64,000 nucleotides of DNA from Chitinophagales bacterium (GTDB lineage: Bacteria; Bacteroidota; Bacteroidia; Chitinophagales; Saprospiraceae), in NCBI GenBank assembly GCA_026928325.1, contig JAIXKS010000037.1, forward strand, positions 1 through 64,000, read 5' to 3'. How positions within the stretch are numbered: position 1 is the stretch's first letter; each line of letters opens with the position of its first letter. The notes below the pieces were generated by a model. It was not told the DNA's origin, did not search any database, and worked only from the letters and a program-made list of their open reading frames with translations. Shown in pieces: positions 9,550 to 18,267 of this stretch. Made by a program: the position numbers and the translations under genes.

Positions 9550-10923
9550 TTACTTCCTTTTGGCCGTAAATAATTCTTTTAATTCCTTTTCTGTTTTAAA
9601 ATCTAAGTCAAGGAAAGTAGCGGTAACAAATTTCTTAATATCCTGATAATCTTTACCTTTTCTATCTGTGTAAACCGCTAAAAGTCGCTTGATATAATCC
9701 AAACTCAAATCTTTAATTCGTTGATTGAATTTTTGATTTTGGAAGGTATTTATATAAGAAATGTACACCTTATTGATCTCAAAATATTCTCTATAGCTAT
9801 CTGTATCCAAGTTATTTAAAAAGCTCTCACAATAGCCATAAATACTATCTCGCAAACATTCGTTTTCAATACTTAAACCTTTATGCGCCTCATAATATTG
9901 GCTCACTTGAACGATTGTATCAGGATGTACGTATCCTTTTGTATGCACCGCATTCATCAGGTTATAATACTCTGTAACGCTGTCAGAAACATTCTTATTG
10001 ATGATTTGAGACATTCGCTTATCAGCTTCAGGGGTGATTTCTACGTCGTCTCTATACAATTTCAATAGATTTTTGAAATAATGCGTCACAAACTGAGTAT
10101 CATCCTTGCGGAATTGGTCTAGTAGCTGAGATATTTTCTTCTTGGTAGTATCGCTAACGTCATAAAACATAGCGATGAGCATAATGACTTCCAAGAATCC
10201 ATGTTCGTTATAAAAAGCCGAATTATTCACAAACTTATCAATACTAGGAAAGATGCTTTCATTGTTAAATCTTCGATGTGCTCTGAAGATCAAAAAGTCG
10301 ATAAGGGATTGTTGGTAAATTCTAAACTGTTGTACGTCCTCCGGAAAAGATACGGTATTGAAGTTTTGCCCTTGAAATTGTCGCTTATAATTATTATATA
10401 ACTCTTCTCTAGGCTCGACATCTCTATATTTTTCCATACGTTGATGATTCAAAAAGGTTTTAACTTTTTTATTGGAGATATCTTGAAGCAAATTAGTCAA
10501 CCATATATCACTACTGAGGGCAAAACCTACCTGAATCGTCTGCCCTATCCTAGACTTGATATATTCAAAATTAGCCGAATCAATAATCGTGAGTAAGATC
10601 TCTTTAAAGTGCTCTTGTGGACGTAAATACTTATAGTCTGAATTGATCTCGCCTCTCAATACGGCATAACCTAAAATCTTAGGTAAAAACATACCTTCAA
10701 GACCCGGATTTAGTAAAGCTTTTTCAAGTGCAATCAATTGCAAAGGTGATTTCTCTGCAACGATCTGATACATTTCATGAATGTGCGGTTCAAAGCTTTC
10801 GATCATCTGTTTGTATATATCTTCAGATTCTTCTTCAAAATATGAAGCTAGCAAGTCAGAATTTTGAATTGCTGCTATAATCTGATCTAAATGATTTTTA
10901 TAATTGGCTGTCAATGCTTCCAT
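9550..10923 (-). CDS. Conserved hypothetical protein, all-helical (457 aa)
   Basis: I do not recognise this protein. It has no signal peptide, no membrane segment and no obvious catalytic motif. The composition (many Asp, Glu, Lys, Gln, Tyr, Phe and regularly spaced hydrophobic residues) suggests a cytoplasmic helical-repeat or helical-bundle protein. It ends with a basic/acidic tail (KELFTAKRK). It is preceded by the strong rpsP terminator at 11056-11092, so it must have its own promoter in the 130-bp gap at 10924-11055. The two stop codons with the neighbouring CoA-binding gene almost touch. Codon use looks like its neighbours. Confidence 0.7.
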   Translation of the reverse strand: MEALTANYKNHLDQIIAAIQNSDLLASYFEEESEDIYKQMIESFEPHIHEMYQIVAEKSPLQLIALEKALLNPGLEGMFLPKILGYAVLRGEINSDYKYLRPQEHFKEILLTIIDSANFEYIKSRIGQTIQVGFALSSDIWLTNLLQDISNKKVKTFLNHQRMEKYRDVEPREELYNNYKRQFQGQNFNTVSFPEDVQQFRIYQQSLIDFLIFRAHRRFNNESIFPSIDKFVNNSAFYNEHGFLEVIMLIAMFYDVSDTTKKKISQLLDQFRKDDTQFVTHYFKNLLKLYRDDVEITPEADKRMSQIINKNVSDSVTEYYNLMNAVHTKGYVHPDTIVQVSQYYEAHKGLSIENECLRDSIYGYCESFLNNLDTDSYREYFEINKVYISYINTFQNQKFNQRIKDLSLDYIKRLLAVYTDRKGKDYQDIKKFVTATFLDLDFKTEKELKELFTAKRK

Positions 10924-11055
10924 TGTCTATTTTTTTATTTTTAATTTTAATTCAATGCTATATTTACCACCTTTTCTTGCTTCAAAGATACGCTAAATCG
11001 TAATCTTCTTTTAAAACACAAGATATTCTTTGGATAAATTTCAATATAATTACAG

Positions 11056-11092
11056 AAAAACCTGATAAAACGCACGTTTTATCAGGTTTTTT
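11056..11092 (-). terminator. Rho-independent terminator of rpsP (potentially bidirectional)
   Basis: A perfect 17-bp inverted repeat (arms 11056-11072 and 11075-11091) with a core AACCTGATAAAACG and flanking A and T runs, so a U-tract is formed on both strands. It lies 57 nt after the rpsP stop codon and upstream of the unrecognised 457-residue gene. Confidence 0.85.
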
Positions 11093-11148
11093 CAAACAAT
11101 TTCTTACCACAAAGTATCGAATTGATAAAAAATCAATTCAACTTTTTT

Positions 11149-11736
11149 TTATTCTTCTGTTGGAGTGTCTTCAGAAGCTGCTTCCTCAGATGGTGTTTCT
11201 GCTGCTGTATCTTCAGTTTGAACATCTTCAACTGGAGCTTCATCCGCAGCGGCTTCCACTACATCTCCTCCTTCATTTTCTTCTACAACTGGAGCTGCTG
11301 CTTCTTCTACAACTGCTTTAACAGGTTTAACTTCTCCAGAAACTTTTTGTCTGAATGCATGGATTTCGGCTTTAGTACTTTCAACTCTAGAAGTTATCTT
11401 AGCTTCTTTTGCATCAATCCACTTTGTCCATAAATCATCTGCTTGTTCAATCGTTAAGGCTCCTTTTTTAACACCTCTCATTAAGTGTTTCTTATAATAT
11501 ACACCTTTAAATCTTAGAATAGCGCGAACAGTATCCGTAGGCTGTGCACCTTTGGTCAACCAATCATAAGCTGCATTGCGATCGATTTCAATTGTAGCCG
11601 GCTTAGTCATAGGATTATAAGTACCTATTTTTTGAATAAATTTACCATCTCTTGGTGCTCTTGAATCCACAACTACGATATGGTAAAACGGAGCTTTTTT
11701 ACGTCCCTGACGAGACAATCTTAATTTAACTGCCAT
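11149..11736 (-). CDS. rpsP: 30S ribosomal protein bS16 with long acidic C-terminal tail
   Basis: Residues 1-85 are the classic bS16 fold (MAVKLRLSRQGRKKAPFYHI, then VDSRAPRDGKFIQKIGTYNP), a small-subunit assembly protein that binds 16S rRNA. The protein is 195 residues, against about 80-90 in Escherichia coli. An extra helical segment covers ~95-135, and the last ~55 residues are Glu/Ala/Asp/Thr-rich and probably disordered. Extended bS16 is usual in Bacteroidota. The gene is monocistronic: a promoter lies at 11812-11819 and a terminator at 11056-11092. It is not accompanied by rimM or trmD, with which it often forms an operon in other phyla. Confidence 0.95.
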   Translation of the reverse strand: MAVKLRLSRQGRKKAPFYHIVVVDSRAPRDGKFIQKIGTYNPMTKPATIEIDRNAAYDWLTKGAQPTDTVRAILRFKGVYYKKHLMRGVKKGALTIEQADDLWTKWIDAKEAKITSRVESTKAEIHAFRQKVSGEVKPVKAVVEEAAAPVVEENEGGDVVEAAADEAPVEDVQTEDTAAETPSEEAASEDTPTEE

Positions 11737-11811
11737 GTTAAAATTTTAAAAATAATGAATAAACATAACCAGAATCCATCGACGATGCAATCTTCCGGTT
11801 TTTAACGGGCG

Positions 11812-11819
11812 CAAAGGTA
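11812..11819 (-). promoter_or_regulatory. -7 promoter box of rpsP
   Basis: Minus strand TACCTTTG, a full match to TAnnTTTG, about 75 nt before the rpsP ATG. The predicted leader of ~70 nt is moderately GC-rich (CGCCCG, CCGG) and may carry autoregulatory structure, which I cannot demonstrate. Confidence 0.6.
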
Positions 11820-11847
11820 ATGCTAATATTTTAAAATATAAAATGTT

Positions 11848-14130
11848 TTAGAAATAAAATTTCATATTCAAGGTTGGCAAGATCGGCAATTGGTTGACTC
11901 TCTTATAATTTAACCTATCGAAATAAAAGATATTTGGCCTGTCATAAGCATTGGTCAAGCTTAAATTTGCCTCCATACCTATGTATTTTGTAAACTTAAT
12001 CTTCTTTTGCAATGAAATATCCAATCTATGGTAGTAAGGAAGTCTTCCGCCATTTCTATCCGAAGAATAAATAATACCGATATCCTCAGGATTATTGGTT
12101 TCGTATGGTGTCGTTACACCTCCCAAATAGCTCTGATAATTGTAAAATCCTCGTGTTTTAGTAAAAGGAAATCCAGATCCTAGATTCCACCTTGCGCTTA
12201 ATTCCCAAGTATTGGCCTTATCTAAACTATAAGTAGCCAGAAAATTGACATTATGTCGTCTGTCAAATATGGTAGGATATTCTTGTTCGCCATCATCTCT
12301 GTTGACATATCCATGGCTATAAGTTGCCCAAACATAAAGTCTTGGAATCTCATATTTTAATGTAACATCTACGCCATAAGCATCACCAGTCTCCTTAGTA
12401 TAATCTGTATCGTCGGCACTATCTTTATTTCTATTAACCACGATTAGCTGTGGGAAATACTTGTAATAACCTTCAATATTTAAGGTTGTTCTTTTATTGA
12501 GATCGTATTCAAAACCCGCTACCACATGATTGGCGATTTGAAGCTTATTTTCGAGTTTCTCACCATTATAATCCTTAATCAAAGTTTCGGGGCCTGTCAA
12601 AAATCCATTAAATAAATTGACTACATCTCTTTCGTTGGAAGTACTCAAAATGTTTTGAGTATATCGACCTGCTGCACCTTTAAATCTCCAATTATTTGTT
12701 ATATTGTATTTTACACCAATTCTAGGCTCCATCGTCAACGCACCTAACGCAGAATAATACTGTACTCGCAATGATGGGTCGATAATCAAGTTGCCGATGA
12801 TCTGGCGGTATTTACCATAAAAGCCCAATTCCGTCGTATTTTGTTCTTCATCAAAAGGAATACCAAATGGGTTTACAAATTTAAAATTGGTACGGATACT
12901 TTTTAATTCCAGACCATATTTAATCTCATTTTTATCGCCAAAAAAAGTAAAGCCAATATTAGCAGACAGTTCATCTATGTCAGATGAACGAGGATCTGTA
13001 TCCTGTTCTTTTATCCCTACTTCATAAGTTGAAAACCCCACTACACCATCCACAATAATGTCAGAACCTTCAGGAATCATATGAAAATTAACTCCGCCAC
13101 CGGTATTTTTCCAGTCAATGGTTGCTAAATTGGGATTATCATATATGTCATTATAATTGAATCCAAAAATATTGATGCGGCTTCCATTAGAAGTATTGAC
13201 CGATATTTTTCCGTATAAATCCGTAAATCCAAAAGGTAGCCCGATATCCTTATCTTCGGCAGCGTAGGAATATAAGGACTTGGAAGTATGTTCGATGAGG
13301 GACTTTTTAGCTGTTAAAACATAGGAAACGGAAGTTCCACCTTCTTCAAATTTTTTCAAAGGCCCTTCTATCAAACCCTTTACCATAAAAGGTCCGACAC
13401 TAACTTGACCACTTTGTCTGTTTTTGTTTCCCTCGCGGGTTTTAATATCGACAATAGCTGATATTCTACCGCCATAATCAGCACCAAATCCACCAGTCAA
13501 GACATCAACGTTGCGGATCAACTCTGTCTCAAATACGGAATAAAAACCGATAGAGTGGAAAGGATTAAAGATATTTAAACCATCCAGATAAATTTTATTT
13601 TGAACTGGCGATCCACCTCTAATATAGATTTGGCCACCTTGATCACCCGTAGAAATGACACCCGGGATTACTTGAAGGTATTGAACGATATCGGCTTCAC
13701 CACCTACTGAAGGCAAGGCTTTAATCTGCTTTTGGCTCACTGCAATCTGTGATATGCTGACCGTCGTCCTTGCCTGTTGTCTTTCAGCAGAAACTGAAAC
13801 CTCATCGAGACTCACCGAACTTTCGCTCAAATATAATGCTTGATAGGTCACGCCTCCTTTTTTGATTTGAACATCCACCGTAACGCTATCAAAGCCAACG
13901 TAAGAAGCAATTAATTTGTATTCGCCAATAGGGACATTTGTCAAAGTATAGAATCCATCGAGATCCGTAACAGTAGCATGTTTAGTTCCTTGCAAATGTA
14001 CCGTTCCATAAATTATGGGATTACCAGTTTCCTTTTCGTAAATATTTCCTCTAACAGTACCATTTTGTGCCCAAAGAGAAAATGAAAATAACGAGAGCAA
14101 CAAAATGGAATAATATCTATAATGGATCAT
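11848..14130 (-). CDS. TonB-dependent outer membrane receptor with carboxypeptidase-regulatory-like domain
   Basis: A 760-residue outer membrane transporter. In order: signal peptide (residues 1-21, ending SLWAQ); a carboxypeptidase-D regulatory-like beta sandwich (~23-108, with GTVRGNIYEKETGNPIIYGT); a plug domain (~120-235, with PGVISTGDQGGQIYIRGGSP and the GGRISAIVDI segment); then a 22-strand-type beta-barrel ending in the aromatic MKFYF typical of outer membrane proteins. It takes up an unknown substrate using TonB-ExbBD energy. No SusD-like lipoprotein is adjacent, so a polysaccharide-utilisation role is not supported. A -7 box lies at 14153-14160, and rpsP downstream has its own promoter. 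Confidence 0.9.
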   Translation of the reverse strand: MIHYRYYSILLLSLFSFSLWAQNGTVRGNIYEKETGNPIIYGTVHLQGTKHATVTDLDGFYTLTNVPIGEYKLIASYVGFDSVTVDVQIKKGGVTYQALYLSESSVSLDEVSVSAERQQARTTVSISQIAVSQKQIKALPSVGGEADIVQYLQVIPGVISTGDQGGQIYIRGGSPVQNKIYLDGLNIFNPFHSIGFYSVFETELIRNVDVLTGGFGADYGGRISAIVDIKTREGNKNRQSGQVSVGPFMVKGLIEGPLKKFEEGGTSVSYVLTAKKSLIEHTSKSLYSYAAEDKDIGLPFGFTDLYGKISVNTSNGSRINIFGFNYNDIYDNPNLATIDWKNTGGGVNFHMIPEGSDIIVDGVVGFSTYEVGIKEQDTDPRSSDIDELSANIGFTFFGDKNEIKYGLELKSIRTNFKFVNPFGIPFDEEQNTTELGFYGKYRQIIGNLIIDPSLRVQYYSALGALTMEPRIGVKYNITNNWRFKGAAGRYTQNILSTSNERDVVNLFNGFLTGPETLIKDYNGEKLENKLQIANHVVAGFEYDLNKRTTLNIEGYYKYFPQLIVVNRNKDSADDTDYTKETGDAYGVDVTLKYEIPRLYVWATYSHGYVNRDDGEQEYPTIFDRRHNVNFLATYSLDKANTWELSARWNLGSGFPFTKTRGFYNYQSYLGGVTTPYETNNPEDIGIIYSSDRNGGRLPYYHRLDISLQKKIKFTKYIGMEANLSLTNAYDRPNIFYFDRLNYKRVNQLPILPTLNMKFYF

Positions 14131-14152
14131 GAATGATAAAAATTTAAAGGTG

Positions 14153-14160
14153 CAAATGTA
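14153..14160 (-). promoter_or_regulatory. -7 promoter box of the TonB receptor gene
   Basis: Minus strand TACATTTG, matching TAnnTTTG, 22 bases upstream of the ATG at 14130. No good -33 element is seen. Confidence 0.45.
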
Positions 14161-14381
14161 GTAATAAATACAATATTACCTACATATATAATGTCTCCTT
14201 CATGACAAAATCAAAATTTTAAAACGATTCCATACTAAAAAAAGATGGATTTGTCCTTGATATCGTTAAAAATTATCATTTGTTGAAAAATAATAGGTCT
14301 AAAATTTTTTTACATCAGGAATGATTTAGATATTTGCGGCACATATACACAAAGTCCATATATATATATAATTGTAGGATA

Positions 14382-14433
14382 CTATTGTATGAATATACTT
14401 TTTTACATGTAATGTAATTTCTTAATACAATAG
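14382..14433 (+). promoter_or_regulatory. Inverted repeat upstream of nrdB
   Basis: CTATTGTAT at 14382-14390 is repeated in inverse as ATACAATAG at 14425-14433, centred about 75 bp before the nrdB start. It lies in a 352-bp AT-rich divergent gap (14131-14482) that also holds the TonB receptor promoter. It could bind a regulator of ribonucleotide reductase, but it is not a convincing NrdR box pair; nothing else was identified in the gap. Confidence 0.3.
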
Positions 14434-14482
14434 CAAATATATAGTGGCACGAATACATTAAGGCAAATTATACAAAGAAACC

Positions 14483-15457
14483 ATGAGCATTTTTGAAAAG
14501 AGAATCAATTATAAACCGTTTGAATACCCCGAAGTACTGAAATTTACGACTGCCATGAATAATTCATTTTGGGTTCATTCCGAAATCGACTTCACGGCAG
14601 ATATTCAAGACTTTCATTCCCATCTTAGTGAATCAGATCGACAAATCGTAAAAAAATGTCTGTTAGCCATTGCGCAAATAGAAGTATCAGTAAAATCTTT
14701 TTGGGGCAATCTATACCATCATCTTCCCAAACCGGAATTTAATGGACTAGGATCTACCTTTGCAGAATGCGAATTTAGACATTCAGAAGCTTATTCCAGA
14801 CTCCTTGAAGTCTTAGGATACAATGAAGAATTCACCTATGTTACGTCTATCCCAGTAATTAAAAAGCGTATCGACTATCTAACAGACGCACTTTCCAATA
14901 GCAAATCAACGGATAAAGAGGAATATTTGATGTCCTTGATCCTATTTACGATATTGATTGAAAACGTATCTTTATTTAGCCAATTTGCAATCATCTTATC
15001 GTTTACTCGATTCAGAGGCTATCTAAAGAATGTAAGTAATATTATAGCTTGGACATCCGTAGATGAGCAAGTACATGCTAATGCAGGTATTTATATCATA
15101 AACAAAATCAAGGAGGAACACCCTGAGTTTTTTAACGAAGAAACCGAAGCACGCATTTACGATATCGTTAAAAACTCCATTGGCGTTGAATCTGAGATAT
15201 TAGATTGGATTTTTGAAGATGGTGAATCGCCTGAGCTTAAAAAATCAAATTTGATCAACTTCATGAAGTATCGACTAGATGAAAGTCTAGAGCGCATCCA
15301 AATGAAAAAACAATTCAATATATCCCACGCCGAGTATCAACCCATGATTTGGTTTGAAGAAGAAGTGTTTGCAAATAGTCTTGACGACTTCTTTGCAAAA
15401 AGACCTGTCGAATACACCAAACATGATAAAAGTATAACTGCTGACGATTTATTTTAA
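14483..15457 (+). CDS. nrdB: Class I ribonucleotide reductase, beta (radical) subunit
   Basis: Generates the radical that starts reduction of ribonucleotides to deoxyribonucleotides. The 324-residue ferritin-like protein shows the carboxylate/His metal ligands E67, E97, H100, E160, E195 and H198 (EFRHSEAY and DEQVHA segments) and a tyrosine, Y104, at the place of the E. coli radical Y122. The first ligand is Glu (E67) where E. coli NrdB has Asp84. There is no N-terminal ATP-cone. The alpha subunit follows after 12 nt, a beta-before-alpha order common in this phylum. Which metal (Fe or Mn) is used cannot be told from sequence. Confidence 0.93.
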   Translation: MSIFEKRINYKPFEYPEVLKFTTAMNNSFWVHSEIDFTADIQDFHSHLSESDRQIVKKCLLAIAQIEVSVKSFWGNLYHHLPKPEFNGLGSTFAECEFRHSEAYSRLLEVLGYNEEFTYVTSIPVIKKRIDYLTDALSNSKSTDKEEYLMSLILFTILIENVSLFSQFAIILSFTRFRGYLKNVSNIIAWTSVDEQVHANAGIYIINKIKEEHPEFFNEETEARIYDIVKNSIGVESEILDWIFEDGESPELKKSNLINFMKYRLDESLERIQMKKQFNISHAEYQPMIWFEEEVFANSLDDFFAKRPVEYTKHDKSITADDLF

Positions 15458-15469
15458 CAAGATATACAC

Positions 15470-17119
15470 ATGGAACAAAGACTCTGGTGGGTAAACGAAG
15501 AAAGTGAGCAAATCTTAAATAGAGGATATCTTCTCAAAGGAGAAACTATTGAAGGTGCCATAGATAGAATAACTAACGCTGCGGCACAAAGGTTATTCCG
15601 GCCTGAATTAAAGGAAGCATTTACCGAAATGATAGAACGAGGCTGGATGAGTCTTAGTTCACCCATTTGGGCTAATATGGGTACCGAAAGAGGCCTTCCG
15701 ATATCTTGTTTTAATGTCCATGTTCCGGATTCTGTCGAAGGTATCACACAGAAGCTCGGAGAAGTCATCATGCAGACCAAAATCGGTGGTGGAACTTCGG
15801 GTTATTTCGGTGCTCTTCGGGAACGAGGAAGTGCCGTTTCTGACAATGGAAAGAGTTCAGGAGCAGTAAGTTTCATGCGTTTATTTGACACTGCCATGGA
15901 TACAATATCCCAAGGTGGAGTCCGCAGAGGTGCATTTGCCGCATATTTAGATATTGATCACCCGGATATCGATGAGTTTTTGACCATCAAAAACATCGGA
16001 AGCCCGATTCAGAACTTATTTAGTGGCGTTTGTGTATCCGATTATTGGATGCAAGAAATGATCGATGGTGATCGCAAAAAAAGAGAAACTTGGGCTAAAG
16101 TCCTAGAATCTAGGCAACAAAAAGGATTGCCGTACATCTTTTTTTCTGACAATATCAATAGAAATCGGCCTCAAGTGTATAAAGACCATGACTTGGTCAT
16201 TCATGCAAGTAATCTATGCTCGGAGATTGCCCTACCATCGACCGTTGATGAATCTTTCATCTGTTGTCTATCTTCGATGAATCTCGAATTGTACGACGAA
16301 TGGAAAGACACAGAAGCTGTCAAAATAGCAATTTTCTTTTTGGATGCAGTCTTGCAGGAATTTATAGCAAAGACAGAAAATAATTTCTTCTTAAAAGCCG
16401 CTAATCAATTTGCAAAAAGACATAGAGCGCTTGGATTGGGCGTGCTAGGATGGCATTCCTACCTTCAAAAAAATATGATTCCATTCGAAGGTTTCGAAGC
16501 TAAAACCCTGACCACCCTAATATTTAGAGATATTCAAGCAAAGGCTGTCAAAGCAAGCCAAGAGTTAGCGCGAATTTATGGAGAGCCTGAGCTTTTAAAA
16601 GGGTACGGACAAAGAAATGCCACGTTGATGGCCATTGCGCCGACAACATCGTCTTCAGCCATTTTAGGACAAACTTCGCCAGGTATCGAGCCATTCAGCA
16701 GCAATTATTATAAAGCCGGATTATCGAAAGGGAATTTTATGAGAAAGAATAAGTATCTCAAAAATCTCTTAGCTGAAAAAGGTATCGACAATGAAGAAAT
16801 TTGGCGTTCTATTATGCTCAATCACGGAAGTGTCATGCAATTGGAGGAATTGACTGATGACGAAAAAGCGGTATTCAAGACCTTTAAGGAAATCAGTCAA
16901 ATGGAAATCATCCAACAAGCTGCTCTTCGTCAAAAATACATCGATCAAGCTCAGAGTTTAAATATCAATATTCCTTCTTCTGTACCGATTAAAGATGTTA
17001 ACCAACTGATAATTGAAGCTTGGAAACTCGGTGTGAAAACGTTGTATTACCAAAGAAGCCAGAGCGTTTCAAAGGAATTAGTCAACAATCTATTGGTTTG
17101 TAGTAGCTGTGAGTCTTAA
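15470..17119 (+). CDS. nrdA: Class I ribonucleotide reductase, alpha (catalytic) subunit, short form
   Basis: Catalytic partner of the preceding subunit. At 549 residues it is about 200 shorter than E. coli NrdA and starts directly in the catalytic domain, so the N-terminal ATP-cone (overall activity site) is missing. Catalytic residues are present: C80 (LPISCFN) and a CC at 265-266 for the redox pair, N248/C250/E252 in NLCSEI for the active site, the Y526-Y527 radical-transfer pair and the C-terminal CxxC (C544, C547) that is re-reduced by thioredoxin or glutaredoxin. Co-transcribed with nrdB; a weak terminator lies at 17234-17266. Confidence 0.93.
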   Translation: MEQRLWWVNEESEQILNRGYLLKGETIEGAIDRITNAAAQRLFRPELKEAFTEMIERGWMSLSSPIWANMGTERGLPISCFNVHVPDSVEGITQKLGEVIMQTKIGGGTSGYFGALRERGSAVSDNGKSSGAVSFMRLFDTAMDTISQGGVRRGAFAAYLDIDHPDIDEFLTIKNIGSPIQNLFSGVCVSDYWMQEMIDGDRKKRETWAKVLESRQQKGLPYIFFSDNINRNRPQVYKDHDLVIHASNLCSEIALPSTVDESFICCLSSMNLELYDEWKDTEAVKIAIFFLDAVLQEFIAKTENNFFLKAANQFAKRHRALGLGVLGWHSYLQKNMIPFEGFEAKTLTTLIFRDIQAKAVKASQELARIYGEPELLKGYGQRNATLMAIAPTTSSSAILGQTSPGIEPFSSNYYKAGLSKGNFMRKNKYLKNLLAEKGIDNEEIWRSIMLNHGSVMQLEELTDDEKAVFKTFKEISQMEIIQQAALRQKYIDQAQSLNINIPSSVPIKDVNQLIIEAWKLGVKTLYYQRSQSVSKELVNNLLVCSSCES

Positions 17120-17233
17120 ATTGGCTACCTTATTTTCGTATAGGTTAAAGTGAGGGCCGTTCTTGGGTTAAAAAAACTCAGTTCATTTAAGGTAAAGCCT
17201 ATAGATTGACCGCTATTCGGGATATATTTTAAT

Positions 17234-17266
17234 CAACGATAGATAAGTGTTAGCGTTGGATTTTTT
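17234..17266 (+). terminator. Possible terminator after nrdBA
   Basis: CAACGATA and TAGCGTTG form an 8-bp stem with one mismatch and a 9-nt loop, followed closely by TTTTTT. It lies between convergent nrdA and ftsX. The stem is short, so confidence is limited. Confidence 0.4.
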
Positions 17267-17280
17267 AGAACAACTTGCTT

Positions 17281-18123
17281 TTATCGACCTTCTGTTTTTA
17301 GGAATTGGTTGATCATCCGATTGATCGTAGAAAACTGGATCAAAAATGCCATAACGATACAAATGACAACCGTAAGAAGGATATAGTACCATTGTAAGAT
17401 CTCTGCGAAGATACTATCCGAATAAATCAAGTAAAAATACAGTACAAGGACAAAAAACAACATAACCATAACAGATCGCATAGCCATCCAAAAAGCATCT
17501 CTAAAGTAAGGTTTTTTGACAAATGACTTTTCTGCACCTACCATTTGCATCGTCTTAATTTCCTTTACATCACTATATAAAGTGAGTTGAATCGTGTTAT
17601 AAATGATCGACAGTGAAAGGATGACAAAGCACAAGGCCAAGATCAGAATCCCAAGAGAAACTCTTTCTAGGTTGGACTGAACCATATCTAGGCTTTCGTT
17701 TTCGTAATATAGATTTAATACGCCCTTTTCTAGTTCGATTTCCCTTTTGATCTCCTTAATTCGCTTATCCGAATAAGCATCGGCATTGAGATTAAACTTA
17801 ATCAAATCGTTAAATGGATTTCCTTCTATTTCACTACTGATATTCAATTCTTTAGACATCAATTCCATGGCCGATGCCTTATCCAAATACGTTACGGACT
17901 CGGGTATTACACCTGAAAAATTTTGAATCGTTTGTTTGATATGCTCAACTTCGCCTTTCGGCAAATCATTTTTCAGCTCAACTAAAATATTAATATTTTG
18001 CTTGACAATATTAGCAATATTCGAAGAATGAAAAAAGATAAGTAAAAACAATGAAATCAAAACCAGCACAATAGACGTGGAAACGGTAGCGTAAAACTGT
18101 GATGGCTTTTTATTCTTCGACAT
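17281..18123 (-). CDS. ftsX: Cell division protein FtsX
   Basis: Integral membrane component of the FtsEX complex, which couples ATP hydrolysis to periplasmic peptidoglycan hydrolases at the septum. The 280 residues show the FtsX layout: a short cytoplasmic N-terminus, a first membrane helix (~12-32), an extracytoplasmic domain (~35-150), then three more helices (~155-180, ~210-235, ~245-265). The segment VKEIKTMQMVGAEKSFVKKPY between the second and third helices is the typical FtsX permease loop. No ftsE is nearby, so the ATPase partner is encoded elsewhere. It is downstream of pdhB in the same direction with a 144-bp gap. Confidence 0.88.
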   Translation of the reverse strand: MSKNKKPSQFYATVSTSIVLVLISLFLLIFFHSSNIANIVKQNINILVELKNDLPKGEVEHIKQTIQNFSGVIPESVTYLDKASAMELMSKELNISSEIEGNPFNDLIKFNLNADAYSDKRIKEIKREIELEKGVLNLYYENESLDMVQSNLERVSLGILILALCFVILSLSIIYNTIQLTLYSDVKEIKTMQMVGAEKSFVKKPYFRDAFWMAMRSVMVMLFFVLVLYFYLIYSDSIFAEILQWYYILLTVVICIVMAFLIQFSTINRMINQFLKTEGR

Positions 18124-18267
18124 TTAAAGTGATTCGATACTAGTGAATTTAGACAATAATCAACCCTTTCAACAACTGATAAATGCGCATACTCCTACCA
18201 TTTTACATCCAAAAAAATGATTATAAGTACATTTTTGCGGGCGTTTAGGATTGACGAGGCAACGTTT

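Noticed and set aside
14341..14460. NrdR boxes upstream of nrdB
   Set aside because: Only one AT-rich inverted repeat was found, not the tandem pair of 16-bp NrdR boxes with the usual spacing.
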